DNA of 64,000 nt from Kocuria rosea subsp. polaris (lineage in GTDB: Bacteria; Actinomycetota; Actinomycetes; Actinomycetales; Micrococcaceae). The first letter of the stretch is position 1. Each line of letters starts with the position of its first letter. Shown in pieces: positions 24,548 through 33,351 of the stretch. The DNA is taken from positions 1 to 64,000 of the forward strand of contig NZ_LQBK01000023.1 in assembly GCF_001483755.1 (NCBI RefSeq), read 5' to 3'. The translations under genes and the position numbers were made by a program. The notes below the pieces were generated by a model. It did no database searches. It was not told the DNA's origin and saw only the letters and a list, made by a program, of their open reading frames with translations.

Positions 24548-25702
24548 ATGACGCGCCCACGGCATCGCAGCGCCTCGCACCCTCGTGACCTGTGGGCGGA
24601 TCCGCTGGGGCGGGCGACCACCCGAGCCTTGCAGGGGCTGGTGCTGCTGAGCGCGGGAGCGGTGGTGGTCTACGGGTTGATCCAGCTCAAACTGGTCGTG
24701 ATCCCGTTGCTGATCGCCCTGATCCTGGCCGCGGCCCTGAACCCGCTGGTCGCGTTCCTGCGCCGGCGGGGCGTGCCGGGGGCGCTGGCGACCTGGATCG
24801 TGTTCCTGGCCGCGATCGTGGTCCTGGGCGGGGTGGTCACCGGCATGGTGTTCGCGGTGCGCAGCGAGTGGGCGGAGCTGGTGGCCTCCGCAGTGGGCGG
24901 GCTGGAACGGCTGCGGGAGTTCATCGTGGCCGGTCCGGTTCCGGTCGGTCAGCAGGGCCTGGACGAGGCCATCACGGCCGTCGTGGATTTCACGGCCGGC
25001 CCCCGGTTCGGCGCCGGGGCACTCCTGGGGATCTCCGCGGCCACTCAGGTGATCACCGGTGCGGTGCTGGTGGCCGTGATCCTCTACTTCTTCCTCCAGG
25101 ACGCGGCCAGGATCTGGGCGTTCTTCCTGCGCCGTTTCCACGGTGAGACCTTGGCGAAGCTGCTCGTGTCGGGCATCACGGCCCTGCACGTGCTGGGAGG
25201 CTACGTGCGCGGCACCGCCGTGGTGGCGCTGCTGGAGGCGGTGGTCATCGGACTCACCCTGCTGGTGCTGCGGGTGCCTCTGGCCCTGCCCCTGTCCGTG
25301 CTGATCTTTCTGGGCGGATTCATCCCCATCGTGGGAGCCGCTCTGATCGGGGGTGTCGCGGCCCTGGTGGCCCTGGTGGCCAACGGTCCCGTGGTGGCGC
25401 TGGTGGTGGTGGCGGTGGTGGTGGCCATCAACCAGCTCGACGGCCGGGTGCTCCAGCCGATGGTGCTGGGCCGGGCCCTGAGTCTGCACCCGCTGGTGGT
25501 GCTGCTCGCCCTGGCTGCCGGAGGGATCCTCTCCGGTGTCGTCGGGGCCGTGCTGGCCGTGCCGCTGACCGCGGTGGGGTGGGCCCTGGTCCAGATCTGG
25601 TTCCCGGATCCCGGGAACCCGGAGGCACTCCCTCCAAGAGCGGTGCGCCCCCGCGCCGGGCCGCCGGACCCATCCGATCCGGCTGCACCCACCGGTGCTT
25701 GA
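24548..25702 (+). CDS. AI-2E family transporter (PerM/TqsA-like permease)
   Basis: A 384-residue membrane protein with seven to eight hydrophobic segments. Characteristic blocks: LKLVVIPLLIALILAAALNPLVAFLRRRG near the N-terminus, LYFFLQDAARIWAFFLR, the re-entrant ALPLSVLIFLGGFIPIVGA region, AINQLDGRVLQPMVLGRALSLHPLVVL, and LSGVVGAVLAVPLTAVGWAL. This family exports small molecules or ions. The C-terminus is a Pro-rich cytosolic tail. The ATG at 24548 has GGGGAGG about 9 nt upstream. Monocistronic. Confidence 0.88.
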   Translation: MTRPRHRSASHPRDLWADPLGRATTRALQGLVLLSAGAVVVYGLIQLKLVVIPLLIALILAAALNPLVAFLRRRGVPGALATWIVFLAAIVVLGGVVTGMVFAVRSEWAELVASAVGGLERLREFIVAGPVPVGQQGLDEAITAVVDFTAGPRFGAGALLGISAATQVITGAVLVAVILYFFLQDAARIWAFFLRRFHGETLAKLLVSGITALHVLGGYVRGTAVVALLEAVVIGLTLLVLRVPLALPLSVLIFLGGFIPIVGAALIGGVAALVALVANGPVVALVVVAVVVAINQLDGRVLQPMVLGRALSLHPLVVLLALAAGGILSGVVGAVLAVPLTAVGWALVQIWFPDPGNPEALPPRAVRPRAGPPDPSDPAAPTGA

Positions 25703-26001
25703 GGGCGTCGCCACGCCGCAGGGCCGGCGCCGAGCGCTCGGCGAAGAAGGGCTCGGCGTCCTCCGTGGCCTGCCGGACGTCGAGGCCGTGCACGCCCCGC
25801 TCGCTCGGACCTCCCGTGTGCAGGATCAGCCCCCCGGACGGGCGCGTTCCGGGCGGCCTCGCCCGTCCTGATGCGGGTGTGGATCGACGTCATACGCGGT
25901 GTTCGGCACCGAGCGTGAACTGTTGCGGCAGCTGCTCGAGAGCACGCTCACGGACGGCGCCGAACCCGTGCCGATGGCCGAGCGGCTCGCGTCCCGGGCG
26001 C
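25703..26001. other. intergenic region with possible gene remnant
   Basis: No full gene. A GTG ORF at 25899..26033 on the plus strand (VFGTERELLRQLLESTLTDG, then AEPVPMAERLASRALS) has coding-like composition but runs into the antisense of the VOC gene and lacks a ribosome binding site. It may be the tail of a lost gene. Confidence 0.25.
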
Positions 26002-26442
26002 TCAGCCGAGCTGCTCGGCCAGCGCGACGATGATCCCCTCGGGGCCGCGGACGTAGCAGAGCCGGTAGCTGTCCTGGTACTGCACCACGTCACCGACGAG
26101 TTCCGCGCCGCGGGACTGCAGCGCCGCGATGGTGGCGTCGATGTTGTCGACGGCGAACATGATGCTGCGCAGCCCCAGGGTGTTCCCCGGGGCGTTCTGC
26201 GGCGCAGCGCTGACCGCTTCGGGGCTGTGGAACGTCGTCAGTTCGAGCCGGCCGTGGCCGTCGGGGGTCCGCAGCATGGCGACGTCGACCCGCACGCCCT
26301 CGAGCCCCGAGACACGGTCCACCCACTGTCCCTCGATCGGCGCCCGGCCCTCCAGCTCCATGCCGAGGTCGAGGAAGAACGCCACGGCGGCTTCGAGATC
26401 GCCGACGACGACGCCCACGTGGTCCATCCGCTGGATCGACAT
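26002..26442 (-). CDS. VOC (glyoxalase/bleomycin-resistance) family protein
   Basis: A 146-residue protein with two betaalphabetabetabeta modules. Start SIQRMDHVGVVVGDLEAAVAFF, metal-ligand candidates His8, Glu in RLELTTF, and PEGIIVALAEQLG at the end (GxxxELxQ-like). Probably a metal-dependent lyase, dioxygenase or binding protein for a small toxic compound. AAGGAG lies 7 nt before the ATG. It is followed downstream on the opposite strand by remnants only. Confidence 0.88.
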   Translation of the reverse strand: MSIQRMDHVGVVVGDLEAAVAFFLDLGMELEGRAPIEGQWVDRVSGLEGVRVDVAMLRTPDGHGRLELTTFHSPEAVSAAPQNAPGNTLGLRSIMFAVDNIDATIAALQSRGAELVGDVVQYQDSYRLCYVRGPEGIIVALAEQLG

Positions 26443-26664
26443 GATCTTCTCCTTGCGTCGTGAGGTCCTGGTGCGGCCGGTCGTGGCCACCCGTGCCTTC
26501 GGGACGGAGCCGGCGCCTCGATCTCGACACCCGGGAACGGGCTGCGTGCTGCGGGCCCGCCTCGGGCGGTCACCGCCCGGGGGCATCCCCACCGCTGCAC
26601 GCCGTCTGCCCGCACGCTCGCCGTTCCACCGCGGTGGCCGCCACGAGCTCGGAAGATGACCCCG

Positions 26665-27312
26665 TCACGCGGTCCTGCGGTCGAAGGTCAGGTGGGTGAC
26701 GCCGCTGGGCGCCGAGACGACCTCGACGTCGTAGTCCTGCTCGAGCGCCTCCAGCCCGTCCCACACCCGGACGCCGCGGCCGAGCACGATCGGCACCTGG
26801 ACCAGGTGCATGTGGTCGACCAGGCCCGCGGCGAGGAAGTCCCGCACGACGGTCGGGCCACCGCCGATGCGCACGTCCTGTCCGCCGGCGGCCGCGCGGG
26901 CGGCGTGGAGCGCCTCGGCCGGTGCGGCGTCGAGGAAGTGGAAGGTGGTCCCGCCCTCCATCTCGATCGAGGGTCGCGGGCGGTGGGTGAGCACGAAGGC
27001 CGGCGTGCGGAACGGGGGGTTGGGGCCCCACCACCCGGTCCAGTCGGCGTCGTCCTGCCAGCCCGGTGGGCCGAACTTGCCGGCGCCCATGATCTCGGCG
27101 CCGATGTCCGGCTCGTGCTGCTGGGCGAACGCGTCGTCCACCCCGGCCGTGCCGCCCCGGCGCCCCATGATCGGTGCGCCGAAGCGGGTGGCGATCATCC
27201 ACTCGTGCAGCCGTTGGCCGGCGTGTCCCATGGGCGCCTCGGACGACTGGCCGTCGCCGGTCGCGAAGCCGTCCAGCGAGACGGAGAAGTTGTGGATGCG
27301 GGTCCGTGCCAT
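26665..27312 (-). CDS. RibD/dihydrofolate-reductase-like protein
   Basis: A 215-residue protein of the RibD C-terminal/DHFR-like superfamily: HNFSVSLDGFATG (N-terminal strand), APIMGRRGGTAG, PAFVLTHRPRPSIEMEGGTTFHFLD, VRIGGGPTVVRDFLAAGLVDH (nucleotide-binding GGG) and LVQVPIVLGRGVRVWDG. Members reduce pteridine- or lumazine-like compounds or remain uncharacterised. GGAG lies 7 nt before the ATG. It diverges from the YCII-ECF42 pair. Confidence 0.85.
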   Translation of the reverse strand: MARTRIHNFSVSLDGFATGDGQSSEAPMGHAGQRLHEWMIATRFGAPIMGRRGGTAGVDDAFAQQHEPDIGAEIMGAGKFGPPGWQDDADWTGWWGPNPPFRTPAFVLTHRPRPSIEMEGGTTFHFLDAAPAEALHAARAAAGGQDVRIGGGPTVVRDFLAAGLVDHMHLVQVPIVLGRGVRVWDGLEALEQDYDVEVVSAPSGVTHLTFDRRTA

Positions 27313-27560
27313 CTGGTCGCTCCGTTCGCTCGGCTGCGAGTGCGCAGGGAACTGCTGACACTCCGGACGACTGCCGGATCCATGAGTCGCACCGGCGCGC
27401 ACGTCCTCTGCGGCCTCCGTCGAGACCGAGCGTAGTCCTGCCCCGGCCGTGGAGGGAGGGCGCCGGACATCGTCCCGGTGGGATGTCGAAATCCTGTCCG
27501 CGGCTCCGTCCCCGGGGTGCATGCGGCCACAATGGGCCGTATCCCAGCGAGGAGGACATC

Positions 27561-27968
27561 ATGGCCAAGTACCTGTTGCTCAAGCACTACCGAGGCGCAC
27601 CGGCAGCGATCAACGACGTGCCGATGGACCGGTGGACGCCGGAGGAGGTCTCGGCGCACGTGCGCTACATGGAGGACTTCGCCGACCGGCTCAAGGGCAC
27701 CGGGGAGTTCGTCGACGCGCAGGCGCTGTCCCCGGAGGGCACGTTCGTCCGCCACGACGGCGAGGGGCGCCCGCCGGTCACCGACGGCCCGTTCGCGGAG
27801 ACCAAGGACCTGATCGCCGGCTGGATGGTGATCGACGTCGACTCCTGGGAGCGGGCGCTCGAACTGGCCGGGGAGCTGTCCGCGGCGCCCGGCGCGGGCG
27901 GCAGGCCCATCCACGAGTGGCTCGAGGTGCGTCCGTTCCTGGGCGCGCCGCCGACCGTCACGGAGTGA
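27561..27968 (+). CDS. YCII-related DGPF-domain protein
   Basis: A 135-residue YCII-like protein with the hallmark TDGPFAETKDLIAGWMVIDV block (DGPF motif). GAGGAGG precedes the ATG at 27561, and CACAAT at 27526-27531 may be the -10. DGPF proteins are known partners of ECF42 sigma factors; the sigma gene follows 6 nt downstream. Its molecular role is unsettled: it may be an enzyme-like target of the regulon. Confidence 0.9.
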   Translation: MAKYLLLKHYRGAPAAINDVPMDRWTPEEVSAHVRYMEDFADRLKGTGEFVDAQALSPEGTFVRHDGEGRPPVTDGPFAETKDLIAGWMVIDVDSWERALELAGELSAAPGAGGRPIHEWLEVRPFLGAPPTVTE

Positions 27969-27974
27969 TCCACG

Positions 27975-29120
27975 GTGGACGAGGCCCTGCTGCGGACCCT
28001 CATCCCCACCGTGATCGGGGTCCTCGTCCGCCGCGGAGCCGGCTTCGCGGCGGCCGAGGACGCCGTGCAGGACGCCCTGGTCGAGGCGGTGCGCGTGTGG
28101 CCGGGGAACCCGCCCCGGAACCCGAGGGCGTGGCTGGTCGCCGTGGCCTGGCGCCGGTTCCTCGACTCCTCGCGCGCCGACACCTCCCGGCGCCGGCGCG
28201 AGCTCCGGGCGGAGGACGAGCCCGTGCCCGGACCGGGGACGACGGCCGACGACACGCTGCAGCTGTACTTCCTGTGCGCGCACCCGTCCCTGACACCGGC
28301 CTCGGCGGTCGCGCTCACCCTGCGCGCGGTCGGCGGGCTGACCACGCGCCAGATCGCCCGGGCCTATCTCGTTCCCGAGCCCACCATGGCGCAGCGGATC
28401 AGCCGGGCCAAGCGGACCGTCGCGGGCGTCCGGCTCGACCGGCCCGGGGACCCGGCCACGGTGCTGCGCGTGCTCTACCTGGTCTTCAACGAGGGCTACT
28501 CCGGGGACGTGGACCTCGCCGCCGAGGCGATCCGGCTCACCCGTCAGCTGGCGGCCGGGATCGAGCACGAGGAGGTGGCGGGACTGCTGGCGCTCATGCT
28601 GCTCCACCACGCCCGGCGACCCGCCCGGACCCGCGCCGACGGCAGCCTCGTGCCCCTCGCGGAGCAGGACCGCGGCCTGTGGGACACCCGCCTGATCGCC
28701 GAGGGCGTCGACGTGCTCCAGAGGGCCCTGCGCCGGGACCGCCTGGGCGAGTACCAGGCCCAGGCGGCCGTCGCCGCGCTCCACGCCGACGCCCGCACCG
28801 CCGGGGAGACCGACTGGCCGCAGATCGTCGAGTGGTACGACGAGCTCGTGCGGCTCACCGGCAGCCCCGTTGCCCGCCTCAACCGCGCCGTCGCCCTCGG
28901 GGAGGCCGAGGGCGCCCGGGCCGGTCTCGCCGCCCTCGCCGACCTCGACCCCGCCCTGCCCCGGTACACCGCCGCCGCGGCGTACCTCCACGAGCGCGAC
29001 GGCGACCCCGTGACCGCGGCGCGGCTCTACGCCGAAGCCGCCCGGTCGGCGCTCAGCGCCCCCGAACGCGACCACCTCGTGCGACAGGCCGCGCGGCTCA
29101 ACGCAGGGCTCGGCGGCTGA
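27975..29120 (+). CDS. ECF42-type RNA polymerase sigma factor with C-terminal helical extension
   Basis: A 381-residue sigma factor. Sigma-2 region (EDAVQDALVEAVRVWPG, near residues 28-45), sigma-4 region (GLTTRQIARAYLVPEPTMAQRISRAKRTVAG, about 116-147), then a 200-residue TPR-like extension (VLYLVFNEGYSGDVDL, AYLHERDGDPVTAARLYAEAARSA). This is the ECF42 layout, which lacks an anti-sigma factor and is controlled through its C-terminus. GTG start with GGAG 9 nt upstream, 6 nt after the DGPF gene stop, so one operon. Confidence 0.9.
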   Translation: MDEALLRTLIPTVIGVLVRRGAGFAAAEDAVQDALVEAVRVWPGNPPRNPRAWLVAVAWRRFLDSSRADTSRRRRELRAEDEPVPGPGTTADDTLQLYFLCAHPSLTPASAVALTLRAVGGLTTRQIARAYLVPEPTMAQRISRAKRTVAGVRLDRPGDPATVLRVLYLVFNEGYSGDVDLAAEAIRLTRQLAAGIEHEEVAGLLALMLLHHARRPARTRADGSLVPLAEQDRGLWDTRLIAEGVDVLQRALRRDRLGEYQAQAAVAALHADARTAGETDWPQIVEWYDELVRLTGSPVARLNRAVALGEAEGARAGLAALADLDPALPRYTAAAAYLHERDGDPVTAARLYAEAARSALSAPERDHLVRQAARLNAGLGG

Positions 29121-29141
29121 GCGACCGGGGTCCGAGCACGA

Positions 29142-29918
29142 TCAGAAGTCCTGCGGGCCGGCCGCTTCCGCGGGCGGTTCGCCGGTGAGGACACCGGTGG
29201 TGGCCAGCTGCTCGGCCACGTCCCGCAGCTTGGTGTTCGTCTGGGAGCTGGCGGTGGTCAGGAGGACGAACGCCTCGTGGGGCGTGATCCTGAACCGTTC
29301 CATGAGCACGCCCTTCGCCTGCCCGATGAGGTCCCGGGTGGCCAGGGCCTCGTGCAGGTGGCTCACCTGCTGGGCGGCGGCCAGGGCCACCGCGGCGTGG
29401 GCCGCCACCAGCAGGCCGATCTCCTCGGACTCCTCGGTGAAGGCGCCGAAGCCGGCTCCGTAGACGTTGAGCGCCCCGAGGACGTCGCCGTCGGTGTAGA
29501 GCTGGAAGGCGAGCATGGACGTGGCCCCGGCTTCCAGGGCGGCCGGGGCGAACCGCGGCCACCGGTCCTCGTGGCGGAAGTCGGGCACGCGCACGATCCG
29601 CTGCTCGAAGGCCGCGTCCATGCACGGTCCCTCGCCGGTGTCCGCCTGCAGCTGGTCCATCCTGCGGGGCAGCTCCCCGGACGCGGCCCGGGACTCGATC
29701 CCGTGCCGGCGTCGGGCCACCGAGATCGAGGCGGCCACCACCCCGGGGACGAGCTCCAGCGCGGCGTGCACCATGGCCTCGAGCGTGCCCTGGACGTCCT
29801 GCTCCACCTGCAGGGCGCGGGCCAGGTCGCTCAGCCGCCGGGCCAGGTCCCCGTCCACGGCTCCCGCCCTGGTGCCGCCGGAGGCCGTCGTGGCCGTTCG
29901 TCCGAAATCTGTGCTCAT
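29142..29918 (-). CDS. GAF-ANTAR RNA-binding antiterminator
   Basis: A 258-residue regulator. The GAF sensor domain (about residues 30-180: GTLEAMVHAALELVPGVVAA, DTGEGPCMDAAF, MLAFQLYTDGDVLGALNVYG) is followed by an ANTAR domain (about 190-245: RDLIGQAKGVLMERFRITPH, EAFVLLTTASSQTNTKLRDV). ANTAR proteins bind paired RNA hexaloops and prevent transcription termination; the GAF domain senses an unknown ligand. GGGAGC and GGAGGAG lie upstream of the ATG. It is convergent with the ECF42 gene and has no linked histidine kinase. Confidence 0.9.
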   Translation of the reverse strand: MSTDFGRTATTASGGTRAGAVDGDLARRLSDLARALQVEQDVQGTLEAMVHAALELVPGVVAASISVARRRHGIESRAASGELPRRMDQLQADTGEGPCMDAAFEQRIVRVPDFRHEDRWPRFAPAALEAGATSMLAFQLYTDGDVLGALNVYGAGFGAFTEESEEIGLLVAAHAAVALAAAQQVSHLHEALATRDLIGQAKGVLMERFRITPHEAFVLLTTASSQTNTKLRDVAEQLATTGVLTGEPPAEAAGPQDF

Positions 29919-30090
29919 GCTCCCAGTCTCCTCCCCGCACCGGCGGGGAGGACCCGCCCGGGACAACTCGTTGCTGCCGGGAACCCCTGCGCCGGGCGGA
30001 ACGCGGCTGCCGCACGGTGTCAGCCGAACGGCGTCGTGGACACCGGCGGTCCGCAGGCGCACGATGGAGTCCCACACCGCAGGAGGAGCC

Positions 30091-30918
30091 ATGGGCGAGG
30101 TCGGCCGGCAGGCCACGAGGGCGGCCGACGCCGCGGACGACGCGACGGACTCCCGGGGGTTCCGCCTCGCCGCGCGCGCCGGATACGTGGCCGCGGGACT
30201 GCTGCACGTCATGATCGGCGTCATCGCGCTGCGCGTCGCCACCGGCGGCTCAGGCTCCGCCGACCAGTCCGGCGCCGTCGCCGCGCTCGCCGGCAGCCCC
30301 GGCGGCACGGTCCTGCTGTGGGCGTGCTTCCTGGGCTGCGCGGCGCTCGCCGTGTTCCTGTTCAGCGAGGTGTTCTTCGGCGCGACCCAGCGCTCGGACC
30401 GGGAACGGCTCAAGCACCGGGCCAAGATGGGCGGCCAAGCAGTCGTCTACGGCGCGATCGGCGCGGTGTTCGGGGTCTACGCCCTCGGGGGCTCGAGCGA
30501 CAGCAGTCGGTCGACGCAGTCGCTGAGCGCCCGGCTGATGGCGCATCCGGCCGGCACGGTGCTGCTGATCGCCGTGGGCCTGGGTCTCGTCGTCGCCGGT
30601 GCCTTCTTCGTCCACCGCGGTGTGACGCGGTCCTTCCGGGAGAACCTGAAGAGCCTGCCGCCCGGCCGGGCCGGATCGGCCGTGGTGGGACTGGGCGCGG
30701 CCGGCTACGTCGCGAAGGGCGTGGCCCTGGGCGTGCTCGGCGTGCTCTTCGTCGTGGCCACGGTGCAGCACGACCCGGAGCAGTCGACCGGTCTGGACGG
30801 GGCCCTCAAGTCCCTCCAGGAGCAGCCCTTCGGGGCGTGGATCCTCGGGGCCGTCGCCCTGGGGCTCATCTGCTACGGAGCGTTCATGGTGGTCCGGGCC
30901 AAGTACCAGCGGATGTGA
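30091..30918 (+). CDS. DUF1206 membrane protein
   Basis: A 275-residue protein with six membrane helices arranged as three repeats of the DUF1206 module: ARAGYVAAGLLHVMIGVIAL (about 28-47), KMGGQAVVYGAIGAVFGVYAL, and GLGAAGYVAKGVALGVLGVLF, each with a following helix pair. Function unknown. AGGAGGAGCC precedes the ATG at 30091. Divergent from the GAF-ANTAR gene. Confidence 0.9.
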   Translation: MGEVGRQATRAADAADDATDSRGFRLAARAGYVAAGLLHVMIGVIALRVATGGSGSADQSGAVAALAGSPGGTVLLWACFLGCAALAVFLFSEVFFGATQRSDRERLKHRAKMGGQAVVYGAIGAVFGVYALGGSSDSSRSTQSLSARLMAHPAGTVLLIAVGLGLVVAGAFFVHRGVTRSFRENLKSLPPGRAGSAVVGLGAAGYVAKGVALGVLGVLFVVATVQHDPEQSTGLDGALKSLQEQPFGAWILGAVALGLICYGAFMVVRAKYQRM

Positions 30919-30990
30919 CGGGGCGCCCGGGAGACGTCACGGGAGTCTCCGGAGTTCCTGCTCGGCCTTCGCCCGGCGCGGCAGGAGGCT

Positions 30991-30996
30991 TAGAAT
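30991..30996 (+). promoter_or_regulatory. -10 hexamer TAGAAT
   Basis: TAGAAT with TTCGCC (30968-30973) 17 bp upstream, about 35 nt before the ATG at 31032. Confidence 0.4.
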
Positions 30997-31031
30997 GGTC
31001 CCATCCGCATCGCGGTCACCGGGGGGACGCC

Positions 31032-31304
31032 ATGACCGAAGACCAGCACACCGTCAACGAGGACTCACCGTCGTCGGGCTACTGCCTGCTGGACCGGCTG
31101 AACCAGATCGCCCTCAAGGTCTACGGGGCCGCCGATCGCGTGCCGCCGGAGACCCACGGTGCCGAGGAGAGCGAACGGGCCCACGCCTGGTACGAGGAGT
31201 GCCAGAAGCACTTCGTGATCGAGCGGGACGAGCACGGCAACGAGTACCTGTACCACCGTGACGACTCCCGCGGCGGCCCGCGGGCCGGGACCTCCCGCAA
31301 CTGA
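31032..31304 (+). CDS. small acidic hypothetical protein
   Basis: A 90-residue hydrophilic protein without membrane segments. Central block DRLNQIALKVYGAADRVP and SERAHAWYEECQKHFVIERD, ending in a Tyr/His-rich YLYHRDD. No family recognised. GGGGGGAC precedes the ATG, and a TAGAAT -10 lies upstream. Codon use matches the neighbours. Confidence 0.6.
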   Translation: MTEDQHTVNEDSPSSGYCLLDRLNQIALKVYGAADRVPPETHGAEESERAHAWYEECQKHFVIERDEHGNEYLYHRDDSRGGPRAGTSRN

Positions 31305-31337
31305 CGAACCGGCCCTCGGGCGCCGGGGGAGCGGGGA

Positions 31338-32192
31338 TCAGCGCATCTCGTGCAGCGCGTCGACCAGTGGGGTGGTGTCCCGGCCGAGCAGCCGGGACAG
31401 GTCCCCGGTGACGAGGTCCAGGGCGCCGTCCTCGATGTTGGCGTCCAGGGCCACCAGGAAGCGCGCGGTGCTCTCGTCCACCCCGGTCCGCTCCAGCTCG
31501 GCCAGGTGCTGCTCGGGGGTCAGGCGCCGGTAGGTCACCTCCCGGTCCAGGACCTCGGTGAGCGCCGCGGCGAGCTCGTCGAAGCTCCACGCCACGTCCC
31601 CGGAGAGCTCGTAGGTCTGCCCGGAGTGGCCGTCCTGGGCGAGGACCGCGGCGATCGCCTCCGCGTAGTCCTCGCGCGTGGCGCTGGCCACCCGGCCGTC
31701 CCCGGCGCTGGCCAGGACCACGCCGGTGCGCTCTGCGTGCCGCAGGGCCGGCTCGAAGTTCTCGGTGTACCAGCCGTTGCGCAGGATCGTGTACGGGAGC
31801 CCGGACTCGGCGATGGCCTGCTCCGTGGCCAGGTGCTCGTCCGCGAGCAGCAGCTTCCCGCGGTCGGCGCCGAGGGCGCTGGTGTAGACGACCCGGGACA
31901 CCCCGGCCCGGACGGCGGCGTCGACCGCGTTCCGGTGCTGGGGCACCCGCCGGCCCACCTCGCTGCTCGAGATCAGCAGCACGGTGCCGGCCCCGGCGAA
32001 GGCCTCGTCCAGGGTCGCGGGATCGGTGTAGTCGACCCGGACCGTGGCCAGGCCCAGCTCACGGAGGGCCCCGAGCTTGTCCTCGTTGCGGCCGGCGGCC
32101 ACGAGGTCCGGCAGCTGCACGTCCAGGCGCAGGAGCGAGCTGATGACGTGGCGGCCCAGCTGGCCGGTGGCTCCGGTGATGACGATGGACAC
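31338..32192 (-). CDS. NmrA-like/atypical SDR NAD(P)-dependent oxidoreductase
   Basis: A 284-residue Rossmann protein with the atypical-SDR glycine motif TGATGQLGRHV (7-17), VLLISSSEVG, VVYTSALGAD (SDR-like active strand) and LPYTILRNGWYTEN. Closest in layout to quinone reductase 2 (QorB)/NmrA-like NAD(P)H-sensing or reducing proteins. The GTG at 32192 is preceded by AGAGGA. Divergent regulator not present; monocistronic. Confidence 0.88.
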   Translation of the reverse strand: MSIVITGATGQLGRHVISSLLRLDVQLPDLVAAGRNEDKLGALRELGLATVRVDYTDPATLDEAFAGAGTVLLISSSEVGRRVPQHRNAVDAAVRAGVSRVVYTSALGADRGKLLLADEHLATEQAIAESGLPYTILRNGWYTENFEPALRHAERTGVVLASAGDGRVASATREDYAEAIAAVLAQDGHSGQTYELSGDVAWSFDELAAALTEVLDREVTYRRLTPEQHLAELERTGVDESTARFLVALDANIEDGALDLVTGDLSRLLGRDTTPLVDALHEMR

Positions 32193-32383
32193 GGTGTTCC
32201 TCTCGACGGTGGCCCGCAGGCTCCGGTGGCGGTCCGCCGGGCGGCGGCGGTGTGCCCTGTGCAACCGACGACGCCCGCGGCGTATTTCCCGTCCGCCCCG
32301 GGTCCGCGTCCCCGGCGGTCGCCGTCCGCCGGGGGCCGGCGGCCTCCGGCGGGATCCCGGTGCGGTGGGCGGGAGCCGGCCGG

Positions 32384-33193
32384 TCAGGGGCGGGCGCCGC
32401 CGGCACCCCGGTGCCGGACGGTGAGGTGCAGCCGGTGCGTCGTGATGACCACCGCCAGCCACGCCGCCCCGAGGGTCTGCGCGACCAGCACGTCGGTGAA
32501 CCAGTGGTGGCCCAGGTACACCCGGCTCAGCGCCATGGTGAGCGCGAAGGCCGCCGCGGCGGCGATCGTCAGGACCCGGGCCGGACGGGCGCGCTGCCGC
32601 AGGACCAGCAGATAGGCCACGATCCCCGCGATGACGAAGGCGTTCAGGGAGTGGCCGCTGGGGAAGGACGCCGAGTACTCGTAGGGCGGGACGGCGTCCT
32701 CGAGGTCCGGCCGGGACCGGCCGATCAGCGGCTTCCCGGCGACGGTCATGAGCAGGGAGCCCGCAGCGGCCGCCGTGACCAGCACGACCGGGGTCCAGGA
32801 CCGCCGGGCCAGGGCCAGCGCCGCCATGACGGCCACCGTCAGGACCGTCATGCCGACCGGCCCGCCCACGTGCGTGTAGGCCGTCACGAGAGCGTCCAGG
32901 GCCGGCGAACGCACCGCCATCGCCGCCTCCAGCAGCGGCTCGTCCAGCGCCGCGGCGTCGTCCTGGTCCATGACGGACTCGTAGACCTCCGCCGTGGCGA
33001 CCGTCATGGTCACCGCGACGCCCAGGCCGAGCCCGAGCGGGACGAGGACCGCCGCGTAGGGCCCGAGCCGCCGGGCCAGCCACCGGACGCACCGGACCAG
33101 GAGCTGCCCGAGGCGGGTGGGCCAGGCCGTGAGGTCCTGCCCGCCCACGAAGCGGTCCTCGTGGCCGCCGCTCCGCCGTCGTTCCTCGGCCAC
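32384..33193 (-). CDS. PAP2-family membrane phosphatase
   Basis: A 269-residue membrane protein with the three PAP2 motifs: KPLIGRSRP (KxxxxxxRP), FPSGHSLNAF (PSGH), and SRVYLGHHWFTDVL (SRxxxxxHxxxD). Five to six helices. It hydrolyses lipid phosphates such as phosphatidate or undecaprenyl pyrophosphate, outside the membrane. I chose the GTG at 33193 because AGGAGG lies 5-6 nt upstream; a frame open to 33241 lacks this. Confidence 0.88.
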   Translation of the reverse strand: MAEERRRSGGHEDRFVGGQDLTAWPTRLGQLLVRCVRWLARRLGPYAAVLVPLGLGLGVAVTMTVATAEVYESVMDQDDAAALDEPLLEAAMAVRSPALDALVTAYTHVGGPVGMTVLTVAVMAALALARRSWTPVVLVTAAAAGSLLMTVAGKPLIGRSRPDLEDAVPPYEYSASFPSGHSLNAFVIAGIVAYLLVLRQRARPARVLTIAAAAAFALTMALSRVYLGHHWFTDVLVAQTLGAAWLAVVITTHRLHLTVRHRGAGGARP

Positions 33194-33339
33194 GCCGTCC
33201 TCCTGTCGTCCTGCCACCGGGCCCGGCGCCGGCGGCGGCACGGAGCCTCCCGGAGCGCCTCGTGGGACGAGCCTACGGCGTCCCGCGCACCGGCCGATCG
33301 CCTCCGGAGGAACCCGGGTCCCGTGTCCGGGGCGGCGCG

Positions 33340-33345
33340 TAGCCT
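33340..33345 (+). promoter_or_regulatory. -10 hexamer TAGCCT of uvrB (leaderless start)
   Basis: TAGCCT then GGTGCC then ATG: 6-nt spacing puts the transcription start at the start codon. No ribosome binding site is present. Confidence 0.5.
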
Positions 33346-33351
33346 GGTGCC

